Below are positions 27,617 through 35,796 of a stretch of DNA of 44,294 nucleotides, in pieces (positions within the stretch are counted from its first letter, which is position 1; each line of letters begins with the position of its first letter). The stretch covers positions 1 to 44,294 of the forward strand of contig NZ_JPRF03000051.1 of the NCBI RefSeq assembly GCF_001188955.3, given 5' to 3'. This DNA is from Kitasatospora aureofaciens. Lineage in GTDB: Bacteria > Actinomycetota > Actinomycetes > Streptomycetales > Streptomycetaceae. The position numbers and the translations under genes were made by a program. The notes under the pieces were generated by a model. The model did not search any database. It was not told the origin of the DNA and was given only the letters and a program-made list of their open reading frames with translations.

Positions 27617-28468
27617 ATGACGGACACCACCCGACCGGGCGCGAGCGAGCGGCCGCCGGTCCGCACCGCGAGCCCGCGCCGTTTCCTGATGTGCCGGCCC
27701 AGTCACTTCGGCGTCAGCTACTCCATCAATCCCTGGATGCACCCGGAGAAGCCGGTCGACGGCGAGCGCGCGCTCGCCCAGTGGACCCGGCTGCGCGACC
27801 TCTACCGCGAACTCGGCCACACCGTCGAGGAGATCGACCCGCTGCCCGGCCTGCCCGACATGGTCTTCGCGGCCAACGGCGCCACCGTGATCGACGGGAA
27901 GGTGCTGGGCGCGCGCTTCCGCCACGCCGAGCGCACCGCCGAGGGCCCGGCCTACCTCTCCTGGTTCCGCGACCAGGGCTACTCCGAGCTCCTGTGGCCC
28001 GAGCACATCAACGAGGGCGAGGGCGACTACCTGCTGGTCGGCCGCCGTCTGCTGGCCGGCACCGGTTTCCGCACAGACCCGAGGTCGCACGCGGAGGCCC
28101 AGGAGTTCTTCGGCGTCCCGGTGACCGGCCTGACCCTGGTGAACCCGGAGTTCTACCACCTGGACACCGCCCTCGCCGTCCTGTCCGACGACGAGGTCAT
28201 GTACTACCCGGCGGCCTTCACCCCCGGAAGCCGCGCGGTGCTGCGCGAACTCTTCCCGGACGCCATCCTGGCCACCGACGAGGACGCCGCGGTCTTCGGC
28301 CTCAACGCGCTCTCCGACGGCCGGCACGTGCTGCTGCCGGAATCGGCCACCCACCTGATCGGCGAGCTGCGCCGGCACGGCTTCGAGCCGATCGGCGTGG
28401 ACCTCACCGAGCTGCTCAAGGCGGGCGGCAGCGTCAAGTGCTGCACCCTGGAGCTGCGCGGCCACTGA
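27617..28468 (+). CDS. DDAH / arginine-dihydrolase family guanidino-group-modifying enzyme
   Basis: This 283-residue amidinotransferase-fold hydrolase starts with RRFLMCRPSHFGVSYSINPW, typical of actinobacterial dimethylarginine dimethylaminohydrolases and of the cyanobacterial AgrE/ArgZ N-terminal arginine dihydrolase. Visible active-site candidates are His181 (FYHLDT) and Cys275 in GGSVKCCTLEL; the FAANGAT and EGEGDYLL stretches are also family features. It would convert Arg or a methyl-Arg to citrulline, or to ornithine if it is a dihydrolase; the sequence does not let me choose. AAGGAG precedes the ATG. Its place between the exporter and mbtH, and an NRPS adenylation pocket with two acidic residues, suggest it makes or tailors a basic building block. 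It could instead be primary arginine metabolism. Confidence 0.85.
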   Translation: MTDTTRPGASERPPVRTASPRRFLMCRPSHFGVSYSINPWMHPEKPVDGERALAQWTRLRDLYRELGHTVEEIDPLPGLPDMVFAANGATVIDGKVLGARFRHAERTAEGPAYLSWFRDQGYSELLWPEHINEGEGDYLLVGRRLLAGTGFRTDPRSHAEAQEFFGVPVTGLTLVNPEFYHLDTALAVLSDDEVMYYPAAFTPGSRAVLRELFPDAILATDEDAAVFGLNALSDGRHVLLPESATHLIGELRRHGFEPIGVDLTELLKAGGSVKCCTLELRGH

Positions 28469-28506
28469 CCGCCCCGGCCCCACCCAACCGAGAGAGGACC
28501 GACCCG

Positions 28507-28731
28507 ATGACGAACCCCTTCGACGACCCGGACGCCGACTACCTGGTCCTGGTCAACGACGAGGGCCAGCACTCCCTGTGGCCCGCCTTCGCCCCGGCCC
28601 CCGCCGGCTGGCAGCCCACCTTCGGCCCGGCCGGACGGCAGGACTGCGTCGACCACATCGAGACCACCTGGACCGACATCCGCCCCAACAGCCTGGCGGA
28701 GGCCGCCACCCGGCGGCCCGCCCTCGGCTGA
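28507..28731 (+). CDS. mbtH-like: MbtH-like protein
   Basis: This 74-residue protein has the full family signature: NDEGQHSLWP and, later, DCVDHIETTWTDIRPNS. MbtH-like proteins bind NRPS adenylation domains and are needed for solubility or activity of many of them; this copy probably serves one or more A domains of this cluster. GAGAGAGGA lies a few bases before the ATG. It begins 38 bp after the DDAH-family stop and precedes the acyl-CoA dehydrogenase gene by 68 bp, so it is in the same operon. Confidence 0.96.
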   Translation: MTNPFDDPDADYLVLVNDEGQHSLWPAFAPAPAGWQPTFGPAGRQDCVDHIETTWTDIRPNSLAEAATRRPALG

Positions 28732-28799
28732 CCACAGCCGGCGAATCCGGCCGCCGGGTCATGGTTCGCCGCCGCGACTCGAAGGGGAACATCCGTTTC

Positions 28800-30596
28800 A
28801 TGACCTCCCTGCTGCTCTCCCGCCGCGACCTCGACTTCCTGCTGTACGAATGGCTGGACGTCCCGTCCCTCACCGCGCGGCCGCGGTACGCCGACCACTC
28901 GCGGGAGACCTTCGACGCCGCCCTCGACCTCAGCGAGCAGGTGGCCACCCGGCACTTCGCGCCGCACAACAAGCGGAACGACGCCGAGGAGCCGCGCTTC
29001 GACGGCGAACGGGTCCACCTGATCCCGGAGGTCGGCGAGGCGCTGTCGGTCTTCGCCGGGACCGGCCTGCTCGGCAGCGCCATGGACTACGAGGCCGGCG
29101 GCGCCCAGCTGCCCTCCGTCGTGGCCAGCGCCTGCTTCGCCTGGTTCCAGGCCGCCAACCCGGGCACCGCGGCGTACCCCTTCCTGACCGCGGGCAACGC
29201 CAACCTGCTGCTGGCGCACGGCAGTCCCGAACAGATCGACACCTACGTCCGGCCGATGGTGGAGGGCCGGTTCTTCGGCACCATGTGCCTGTCGGAGCCG
29301 CAGGCCGGCTCCTCGCTCGCCGACCTCCGTACCCGGGCCGAGCCCCAGGACGACGGCACGTACCGGCTGTTCGGCAACAAGATGTGGATCTCCGGCGGCG
29401 AGCACGAGCTGTCCGAGAACATCGTCCACCTGGTGCTGGCCCGGATCCCCGGCGGCCCGCCCGGGGTGAAGGGCCTGTCGCTGTTCATCGTGCCCAAGGT
29501 CCTGGTCGGCGCCGACGGCTCGCTCGGCGAGCGCAACGACGTCGTCCTGGCCGGGCTCAACCACAAGATGGGCTTCCGGGGCACCACCAACACCCTGCTC
29601 AACTTCGGCGAGGGCGTGCACCGGCCGGGCGGCGAGCCAGGCGCCGTCGGACACCTGGTCGGCGAACCGCACCGCGGCCTGGCGTACATGTTCCACATGA
29701 TGAACGAGGCCCGGATCGGCGTCGGCCTCGGCGCCACCGCGCTGGGCTGCACCGGCTACCTGCACGCCCTCGACTACGCCCGCGCCCGCCCCCAGGGCCG
29801 CCCGATCGGCGCCAAGGACCCGGACTCCCCGCAGGTGCCGATCATCGCCCACACCGACGTACGCCGCATGCTACTCGCCCAGAAGTCCTACACCGAGGGG
29901 GCGTTGGCCCTGGTCCTGTACTGCGGCCGGCTCCTCGACGAGGAACGCACCGGCGCCTCGCCCGAGGACCGCGCCCGCGCCGAGCTGCTGCTGGACGTCC
30001 TCACCCCGATCGCCAAGAGCTGGCCCTCCCAGTGGTGCCTGGAGGCCAACAGCCTCGCCATCCAGGTGCACGGCGGCTACGGCTACACCCGCGAGTACAA
30101 CGTCGAGCAGTTCTACCGCGACAACCGGCTCAACCCCATCCACGAAGGCACCCACGGCATCCACGGCCTGGACCTGCTCGGCCGCAAGGTCGTCATGGAC
30201 GGCGGCGCCGGGCTGCGCCTGCTCGTCGAGACCATCTCGGCGACCACCGCCCGTGCCAAGGCCGCTGGCCGCGAGGCCGCCGACTACGCGGCACAGCTCG
30301 ACGAGGCCGTGCAGCGCACCGTCTCGGTCACCGAGCGGCTGTGGGGAACCGGCGACCCGGAAACGGCGCTGGCCAACGCCACCGTCTACCTCGAAGCGGT
30401 CGGCCACACCGTCGTCGCCTGGCTCTGGCTGGAACAGTTCCTCGCCGCCGAAGCCGGCAGCGAGCCCTTCCACGACGGCAAGCGGCACGCCTGCCGGTTC
30501 TTCTTCCGCCACGAACTCCCCAGGACCGGGCCCCAGTTCGACCTCCTGGAGAGCCTGGACCGGACCGCCGTGGAGATCCCCGACGACGCCTTCTGA
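28800..30596 (+). CDS. Large acyl-CoA dehydrogenase family flavoprotein
   Basis: This protein of about 598 residues is of the long acyl-CoA dehydrogenase type with an extended C-terminal region. CLSEPQAGSS and MWISGGEHE fit the FAD/substrate-binding core, and Glu449 in IHEGTHG fits the catalytic base position. These enzymes make an alpha,beta double bond in an acyl thioester. In an NRPS/PKS cluster the substrate could be a carrier-bound aminoacyl or polyketide intermediate, or a CoA-activated precursor. The start chosen is ATG 28800, preceded by GAAGGGGA; an in-frame ATG at 28761 would add 13 residues. It is the last gene of the plus-strand set that includes mbtH. The family is certain. Its membership in the pathway is inferred, since large members of this kind also act in fatty-acid catabolism. 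Confidence 0.88.
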   Translation: MTSLLLSRRDLDFLLYEWLDVPSLTARPRYADHSRETFDAALDLSEQVATRHFAPHNKRNDAEEPRFDGERVHLIPEVGEALSVFAGTGLLGSAMDYEAGGAQLPSVVASACFAWFQAANPGTAAYPFLTAGNANLLLAHGSPEQIDTYVRPMVEGRFFGTMCLSEPQAGSSLADLRTRAEPQDDGTYRLFGNKMWISGGEHELSENIVHLVLARIPGGPPGVKGLSLFIVPKVLVGADGSLGERNDVVLAGLNHKMGFRGTTNTLLNFGEGVHRPGGEPGAVGHLVGEPHRGLAYMFHMMNEARIGVGLGATALGCTGYLHALDYARARPQGRPIGAKDPDSPQVPIIAHTDVRRMLLAQKSYTEGALALVLYCGRLLDEERTGASPEDRARAELLLDVLTPIAKSWPSQWCLEANSLAIQVHGGYGYTREYNVEQFYRDNRLNPIHEGTHGIHGLDLLGRKVVMDGGAGLRLLVETISATTARAKAAGREAADYAAQLDEAVQRTVSVTERLWGTGDPETALANATVYLEAVGHTVVAWLWLEQFLAAEAGSEPFHDGKRHACRFFFRHELPRTGPQFDLLESLDRTAVEIPDDAF

Positions 30597-30793
30597 CTCG
30601 GCTACGAGCTACGCCCGGTCCAGGGCGAAGGCGACCTGCCTCTCGCTGGGCCGCCCCTGACCGGGCAACCGCTGCCGTGACGCGGCGGATCGGTGCACGG
30701 TTCCGGGGCCTCCGCTCCCTAAGCTGGCCCGGTGTACCGGGTGGCCCCCCTCTCCGCCGCCCGGCGACCCCGGCGAGAGGTGGGACCGGCAGC

Positions 30794-32215
30794 ATGACGA
30801 CGGCCGTGGTGGTCGGCAGCGGGCCGAACGGGCTCGCCGCCGCGATCCGCCTCGCCCAGGAGGGCGTGCGGGTACGGGTGCTGGAGGCGCGGGAGACCAT
30901 CGGCGGCGGCACCCGGTCCGGCGAGCGGACGCTGCCGGGGCTGATCCACGACGACTGCTCCGCCTTCCACCCCACCGGCGTCGCCTCGCCGTTCCTGCGC
31001 TCCCTGGGCCTGGAGGAGTACGGGCTGCGCTGGCTCCGGGCCGGGGCGGAGCTGGCCCACCCCCTGGACTCGGGTGCCGCCGGGGTGCTGTGGCGCGACG
31101 TGGACCGGACGGCCGCGCAGCTGCCGCCGGCGGACGGCCGGACGTGGCGGCGGGTGTTCGGACGGCTGGCGAGCAACTTCGACCGGCTCGCGGACGACGT
31201 CCTCGGCCCCCTCCTGCACGTGCCCGCCGCGCCGCTCGCCCTGGCCGAGTTCGGCGCCCAGGCCGTGCTGCCCGCCCCGTGGACCGCACGGCAGTGGAGC
31301 GGCGAGCAGGCCCGGGCGCTGTTCGGCGGGGCGGCGGCCCACGCGTTCGGCTCGCTCGGCGGGCCGTTCGGCAGCGCCATCGGCCTGATGCTGGTCGCCG
31401 TCGGCCACGCCCACGGGTGGCCGGTGGCGCAGGGCGGCTCGCAGGCGGTCACCACCGCGATGGCGCGGCTGCTGCAGCGGCTCGGCGGCACCGTCGAGAC
31501 CGGGGTGGAGGTCCTCCACCTCGACCAGCTCGACCGGCCCGATCTCGTCCTGCTGGACACCGGCCCGCACGCCGCTGTCCGGATCCTGGGCGACCGCCTG
31601 CCGCCCCGGACCGCCCGGGCCTACCGCCGGTACCGGTACGGCCCCGCGGCCTTCAAGGTGGACCTGGCGGTCGAGGGCGGCATCCCGTGGACCAACGAGC
31701 ACTGCCGGGCGGCGGGCACCGTCCACCTCGGCGGCACCTTCGAGGAGGTCGTCGCCGCCGAGGAGGCGACCTCCCGCGGCCGGATGCCCCGCCGCCCCTT
31801 CGTGCTAGTCGGCCAGCAGTACCTGGCCGACCCGTCCCGCTCGGCCGGGGACCTCCACCCCGTCTACGCCTACGCCCACGTCCCGCACGGCTACCGGGGC
31901 GACGCGACCGAGCCGGTCCTGGACCAGATCGAGCGCTTCGCCCCCGGCTTCCGGCCGCGGATCCGCGCCCGGTACGTCCGCACGGCGGCCCGGCTGCACT
32001 CGGACAACCCCAACCACGTCGGCGGCGACATCACGGGCGGCGCCAACACCGCCCGCCAACTCCTCCTGCGCCCCCGCCCCACCCGCGACCCCTACGCCAC
32101 CGGAATCCCCGGCGTCTACCTCTGCTCCGCCGCCACCCCACCGGGCGCCGGAGTGCACGGCATGGCCGGCTTCCACGCGGCGCAGTCGGCCCTGAGGCAC
32201 CTGGCGCGGCGATGA
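30794..32215 (+). CDS. FAD-dependent oxidoreductase, phytoene-desaturase-like
   Basis: This 473-residue protein has an N-terminal FAD-binding Rossmann motif (VVVGSGPNGLAAAIRLA) followed by VLEARETIGGGTRS, the usual phytoene dehydrogenase/amine oxidase start. It has a GGSQAVTTAMARLL stretch and a C-terminal FAD-binding segment near CSAATPPGAGVHGMAG. Members oxidise or desaturate a range of lipophilic substrates, and many actinobacterial ones are uncharacterised. The ATG at 30794 follows a GAGAGGTGGG purine run. It lies 197 bp after the acyl-CoA dehydrogenase, same strand, and converges with the glycoside-hydrolase-like gene. It may be the last gene of the cluster or the first flanking gene; I lean to flanking. 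Confidence 0.85.
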   Translation: MTTAVVVGSGPNGLAAAIRLAQEGVRVRVLEARETIGGGTRSGERTLPGLIHDDCSAFHPTGVASPFLRSLGLEEYGLRWLRAGAELAHPLDSGAAGVLWRDVDRTAAQLPPADGRTWRRVFGRLASNFDRLADDVLGPLLHVPAAPLALAEFGAQAVLPAPWTARQWSGEQARALFGGAAAHAFGSLGGPFGSAIGLMLVAVGHAHGWPVAQGGSQAVTTAMARLLQRLGGTVETGVEVLHLDQLDRPDLVLLDTGPHAAVRILGDRLPPRTARAYRRYRYGPAAFKVDLAVEGGIPWTNEHCRAAGTVHLGGTFEEVVAAEEATSRGRMPRRPFVLVGQQYLADPSRSAGDLHPVYAYAHVPHGYRGDATEPVLDQIERFAPGFRPRIRARYVRTAARLHSDNPNHVGGDITGGANTARQLLLRPRPTRDPYATGIPGVYLCSAATPPGAGVHGMAGFHAAQSALRHLARR

Positions 32216-32251
32216 ACCCGCCGGCGCGGGGGTCGCTCCACGTGCACCCGG

Positions 32252-34315
32252 CTACCCGAGGGGCGCCTGCGGCAGGGTGCTGGGGCAGAGGCGGCGCGGC
32301 TGCTTGTCGCCCTTGAGCTTGGCGTCCACGCAGCCGCCGGGGAGTGCGGCGGGGCCGTAGGTGCTGGTGCCGAAGTTGGCGGTGACCTGGAGCACGCCGT
32401 TGCCGAAGCCGGTCTGCTGCACCTGGTGGTCCGCGGTCAGGTAGCGGAAGTCGGTCATCGGCTGGGTCCCGGCGGCCTGATGCAGGGGCGCGAAGTACTG
32501 CTGGAGTGCGGCGAGTTGCTTGCCGTCGGTGTCGAGCGTCGGGCCGTTGAGCGTCAGGTTCAGCGGGGTGTTCTGCAGGATCGCCTGCAACGCCCGGGTG
32601 GTCTCCAGCGCGGGGAGCTTGGTGTAGGACAGCTCCCACCGGTCGAGGTTGACCTGGGCGTCGTGCAACGCGGTCTCCAGCAGGGGGATCCGGTACGTCG
32701 GGTCGAACACGGCCTTGGTCAGGTCGTCCGGCAGGGTGACCGGCTTGAAGAAGACGCCCGGTGCGGCGGCCGGCGCGTAGCCGCCCCAGACCTCCCTGTT
32801 CTTCTCCAGTGGCCACAGTCCGTCCGCCGGCGGGGTCAGCGAGCCGTGGCTGAAGTCGATGACCGGGCCGGCCCAGCTGTGCGCGGACTCGGAGCCGAGC
32901 ACCAGCTTGTCCGGGCCGGACAGTTGGCGCATCCGGGCGATCCGGTTGGCCTTGTCCTGCTGCTGGTTCATCGGGTGTTCGGGGCTGTAGTCGTCGTACA
33001 GCTCGCCGGCCGCGTCCACGTCCAGGAAGTAGCTGTTCGCCCCGTTGGCGGTCATCTGCGTGGTGCGCTGGGCGAGGAGCTCGCCGTGCTGTGCGAATGC
33101 CTGGGAACTGAGGTAACAGCCGCGATCGTGGAAGCCCGCGAGCACGGAGCCGTCCTGCTGGTGGATGCAGTAGCCCGGGTAGACCGGCGCCGGCCAGGCG
33201 GAGGTGGGGGCGTCGGCGGTGGCCGGGTCCTGCCCGTTGGCGAACGAGTCGTACGGGCCGACCAGGTAGCCCGCCCGCTTCGCGGCGGCCACCGCCTGGG
33301 CGTCCATCGGGTGGTCGTCGGCGTCGTAGCCGAGCCAGAGCCGGGACAGGCCGAGCGCCTGCATCTGCTGGACGCCCTGCGCGGTGCGGGCGCTGCCCCA
33401 GGTGTAGGCGTGGAAGGCGCCGAGCAGCTTGCCGACCTCGGGGTTGGCGGCCATCTTGGCGCTCAGCGTGACCAGTTGGCCTTCGTCGCTGAGCCAGCGG
33501 CGGTAGTCCTGAGCCGGGGCGACGGGGGAGGGCGCGGTGAGCGCGAAGGTGACCGTGTAGTCCCGGGTGCCCGCCCGCTGGGAGAACGTGTGCACGGCGG
33601 TGCCGCGCAGACGGCCGTCCTGGGAGCTGAGGCCCAGTGAGGTGCCGACCGGCTGCGGCACCAGGTAGCTGACGCCTGCTCCGGCCAGCGTGTAGCCCCA
33701 CAGCGGCATGCTCAGGTCGGTTTCGAGGCCGTAGCCGGCGCCGGCCACTCCGGTCCGGGTCGAGTTCCAGAACGGGTCGGCAACCGGAATGCCCAGCCCC
33801 TCGCCGCGCGGCAGTTGCAGCTGGGTGGCGGACGGGTCGGTGCCGGTGACCGGCCAGGACAGCGAGGCGCCGTCCTGCTCGCTGTGCACGGTGACCTGCA
33901 GCCGACCGCGCACCGCGGCGGCCGTGACGCTCAGGCCCTGCGCCGGCAGCGTCCAACTCGCGGCGCCGCCCTTGACGGTGATCGAGCCGGGTGCGCCCAG
34001 CGGCTGCGCCGCAGGTGCGGAGAGGGTCAGGGTCCGGTGGTCGCGGCCCCGCGCGGTGATGGCCAGCGAGTCGGTCCGCAGCTGTGCGACGCCGCCGTTC
34101 ACCGGGATGTCCAGGACGTTGCCGTGCAGCCGGATCGAGAGGTCGGCAGGCGCCGGGGCGGCCGGGCGGGTGGTCGCGCCTTGGGCGGCCGAGCAGGTCG
34201 CGCTGACGAGGGTGGCGGTGCTCACCAGCGCGATCGCCGCCACCGTCGCGCGGCGGTGGCGGGCACGTCGCGGGCGTTGCGGGGAAGGCTGCGGAGTCGG
34301 GTTCGTGGTCGTCAT
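32252..34315 (-). CDS. Secreted glycoside-hydrolase-like protein
   Basis: This 687-residue protein has a basic N-terminus (RPRRARHRRATVAAI), a hydrophobic signal core and an Ala-rich cleavage region (AAQGA). A beta-rich N-terminal part of about 250 residues is followed by a TIM-barrel-like region with GAFHAYTWGS, LWLGYDADDHP, YFLDVDAAGELYDDY and LVLGSESAHSWA. The acidic residues in DVDAAGELYDDY and SES suggest a glycosidase active site; the layout recalls GH101-like proteins, but I cannot confirm the family. The Cys in the signal region (SATC) does not make a good lipobox. A recognisable ribosome binding site is lacking; the ATG was chosen because the signal peptide begins there. A palindrome between promoter-like boxes lies just upstream, suggesting repressor control. 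Confidence 0.75.
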   Translation of the reverse strand: MTTTNPTPQPSPQRPRRARHRRATVAAIALVSTATLVSATCSAAQGATTRPAAPAPADLSIRLHGNVLDIPVNGGVAQLRTDSLAITARGRDHRTLTLSAPAAQPLGAPGSITVKGGAASWTLPAQGLSVTAAAVRGRLQVTVHSEQDGASLSWPVTGTDPSATQLQLPRGEGLGIPVADPFWNSTRTGVAGAGYGLETDLSMPLWGYTLAGAGVSYLVPQPVGTSLGLSSQDGRLRGTAVHTFSQRAGTRDYTVTFALTAPSPVAPAQDYRRWLSDEGQLVTLSAKMAANPEVGKLLGAFHAYTWGSARTAQGVQQMQALGLSRLWLGYDADDHPMDAQAVAAAKRAGYLVGPYDSFANGQDPATADAPTSAWPAPVYPGYCIHQQDGSVLAGFHDRGCYLSSQAFAQHGELLAQRTTQMTANGANSYFLDVDAAGELYDDYSPEHPMNQQQDKANRIARMRQLSGPDKLVLGSESAHSWAGPVIDFSHGSLTPPADGLWPLEKNREVWGGYAPAAAPGVFFKPVTLPDDLTKAVFDPTYRIPLLETALHDAQVNLDRWELSYTKLPALETTRALQAILQNTPLNLTLNGPTLDTDGKQLAALQQYFAPLHQAAGTQPMTDFRYLTADHQVQQTGFGNGVLQVTANFGTSTYGPAALPGGCVDAKLKGDKQPRRLCPSTLPQAPLG

Positions 34316-34336
34316 GCTGTGGAAGGGTGTCGGCAG

Positions 34337-34366
34337 GTCATAAGAAGACTTCTTATGAATCGTCAG
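34337..34366 (-). promoter_or_regulatory. Promoter with palindromic operator upstream of the glycoside-hydrolase-like gene
   Basis: On the minus strand CTGACG (34361-34366) and TATGAC (34337-34342) are separated by 18 bp, matching -35 and -10 boxes at four of six positions each. The arms TCATAAGAAG and CTTCTTATGA (34338-34358) form a perfect 10-bp inverted repeat around a single base. It overlaps the -10 box and the spacer, which is where a repressor would block RNA polymerase. The expected leader is about 15 bases. Confidence 0.6.
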
Positions 34367-34419
34367 CGGCGCTGCGCCCCACGCCACAGTCAGCGCGCCG
34401 ACCACCCCGGCGGCCGGGT

Positions 34420-35796
34420 TCAGCCGGGCAGCGCCAGCCGGAACAGCGCGCCGCCGCCCGGGGCGTTCTCGGCGGTGAGGGTGGCGCCGTGGGCGCGGGC
34501 GATCTGCCGGGCCATCGCGAGTCCCAGACCGGAGCCGGGCAGCGCGCGGGCCGCCGAGGCGCGGTAGAAGCGGTCGAAGACGTACGGCAGGTCCTCCGGC
34601 GTGATGCCGGGGCCGTGGTCGCGCACGGTCAGTTCCAGGCCGGCCGTGAGGCGCACCTCGACCGTGCCGCCCGCAGGGCTGAACTTGGCCGCGTTGTCCA
34701 GCAGGTTGGACAGCAGCCGGGCGAGCCGGGCCGGCACGCCCGGGACGGTGCGCTCCCCGGCCGTGTCCACCAGGGTGAAGCCGATCGCGGGCCAGTGCTC
34801 GCGGGCGGCGTCCACGCTGTGCGCGACCAGTGGGCCGACCCGGACCTCTTCGAGCAGCGGCTGCGGCTCCTCGTCGCGGGCCAGCTCGATCAGGTCGTTG
34901 ACCATGCCGGTCACCTCGCGCAGCTGGCGGCCCAGCGCGGCGGCCGCCCGCTCGCGCTGGCCGTCGGTCAACCGGTCCGCGCGGGCCAGGAGTTCGGCGT
35001 TGGTACGGAGCGCCGTGAGCGGGGTGCGCAGTTCGTGCGAGGCGTCCGCGACCAGTCGGCGCTGGGCGGCCACGGACTGTTCCAGCTCGCCGAGCATGGT
35101 GTTGAAGCTGCCCGCGAGTCTGGTCAGTTCGTCCTCCCGGCGGCCGGGCGGCAGCTCGATGCGCAGGCCGGCGTCGCGGGTGTCGGCGATCCGTTCGGCG
35201 GTCCTGGTCAGCCGGGTGACCGGGGCGAGTCCGGTGCGGGCGACCGTGTGGCCGAGCGCGGCGGCCAGCAGCACCCCGGCCGCGGCGACGGCCGCCATCA
35301 GCTCGCCGGCCTGCCGTACGCCCTCCTGTACGGTGTCGGCGCGCAGCGCCACCTGGACGGCCTGCCGGATGCCGGCGGGGGTGGTGGTCATCGGGGTGGT
35401 GAGCATCCGGGCCGGGTGGCCGCCGATGGTGAGGTCGGTGAACCGGCCGCCGCGCTCGCGGGCCGCGACCTGGCGGGTGGCGGCCGTGACCGGCAACAGG
35501 TACGGCTGGGCCGGGTCCTTGGCAGGGTCGGCGGGCACGATCTGGGCGCACGCGGGAGCGGCCAGGTAGCCGCACTCGCCGTAGACCACCTGGGGTCCCT
35601 GGCCGCGGTGCTGCTGCTGGACCAGGGTTGCCTGCTGGACGAGGTGCAGGTCGAGCTGGTGCTCGAGCTCGTAGCGGACGACGGTGAAGGCCGCCGCGCT
35701 GACGCCGACGGCGACCAGCGCGACCGCGGCCGTGCAGGCCAGCGCCAGCCGGGTGCGCAGCGGACGGCGCCGGCGCCAGCGGGCGTGCGCCGTCAC
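34420..35796 (-). CDS. Two-component sensor histidine kinase
   Basis: This 458-residue kinase has a transmembrane segment at about 17-40, an extracellular sensor region at about 41-163 with three Cys (VYGECGY, APACAQ), and a second transmembrane segment at about 164-186. HAMP follows, then the HisKA domain with the phospho-acceptor His254 in DASHELRTPL. The HATPase domain has LLSNLLDNAAKFS (N box), VRDHGPGI (G1) and GSGLGLAM (G2). GTG is the start, because it overlaps the response-regulator stop as GTGA and lies at the basic stretch before the first membrane helix. The kinase phosphorylates the regulator encoded immediately upstream. The signal is unknown; the extracellular Cys could sense redox or metal, but this is speculative. 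Confidence 0.95.
   Translation of the reverse strand: MTAHARWRRRRPLRTRLALACTAAVALVAVGVSAAAFTVVRYELEHQLDLHLVQQATLVQQQHRGQGPQVVYGECGYLAAPACAQIVPADPAKDPAQPYLLPVTAATRQVAARERGGRFTDLTIGGHPARMLTTPMTTTPAGIRQAVQVALRADTVQEGVRQAGELMAAVAAAGVLLAAALGHTVARTGLAPVTRLTRTAERIADTRDAGLRIELPPGRREDELTRLAGSFNTMLGELEQSVAAQRRLVADASHELRTPLTALRTNAELLARADRLTDGQRERAAAALGRQLREVTGMVNDLIELARDEEPQPLLEEVRVGPLVAHSVDAAREHWPAIGFTLVDTAGERTVPGVPARLARLLSNLLDNAAKFSPAGGTVEVRLTAGLELTVRDHGPGITPEDLPYVFDRFYRASAARALPGSGLGLAMARQIARAHGATLTAENAPGGGALFRLALPG

Noticed and set aside
30609..31726. Minus-strand open frames opposite the FAD oxidoreductase
   Set aside because: Low-complexity antisense translation; the plus-strand protein has an intact FAD motif and family layout.
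32217..32230. Hairpin CCCGC-CGGC-GCGGG between the convergent FAD oxidoreductase and glycosidase-like genes
   Set aside because: The 5-bp stem is too short to call a terminator in DNA of this composition, where such repeats occur by chance.
34140..34210. Lipoprotein signal in the glycosidase-like protein
   Set aside because: The residues before the Cys (SAT) do not match a lipobox; an ordinary secretory signal peptide fits better.
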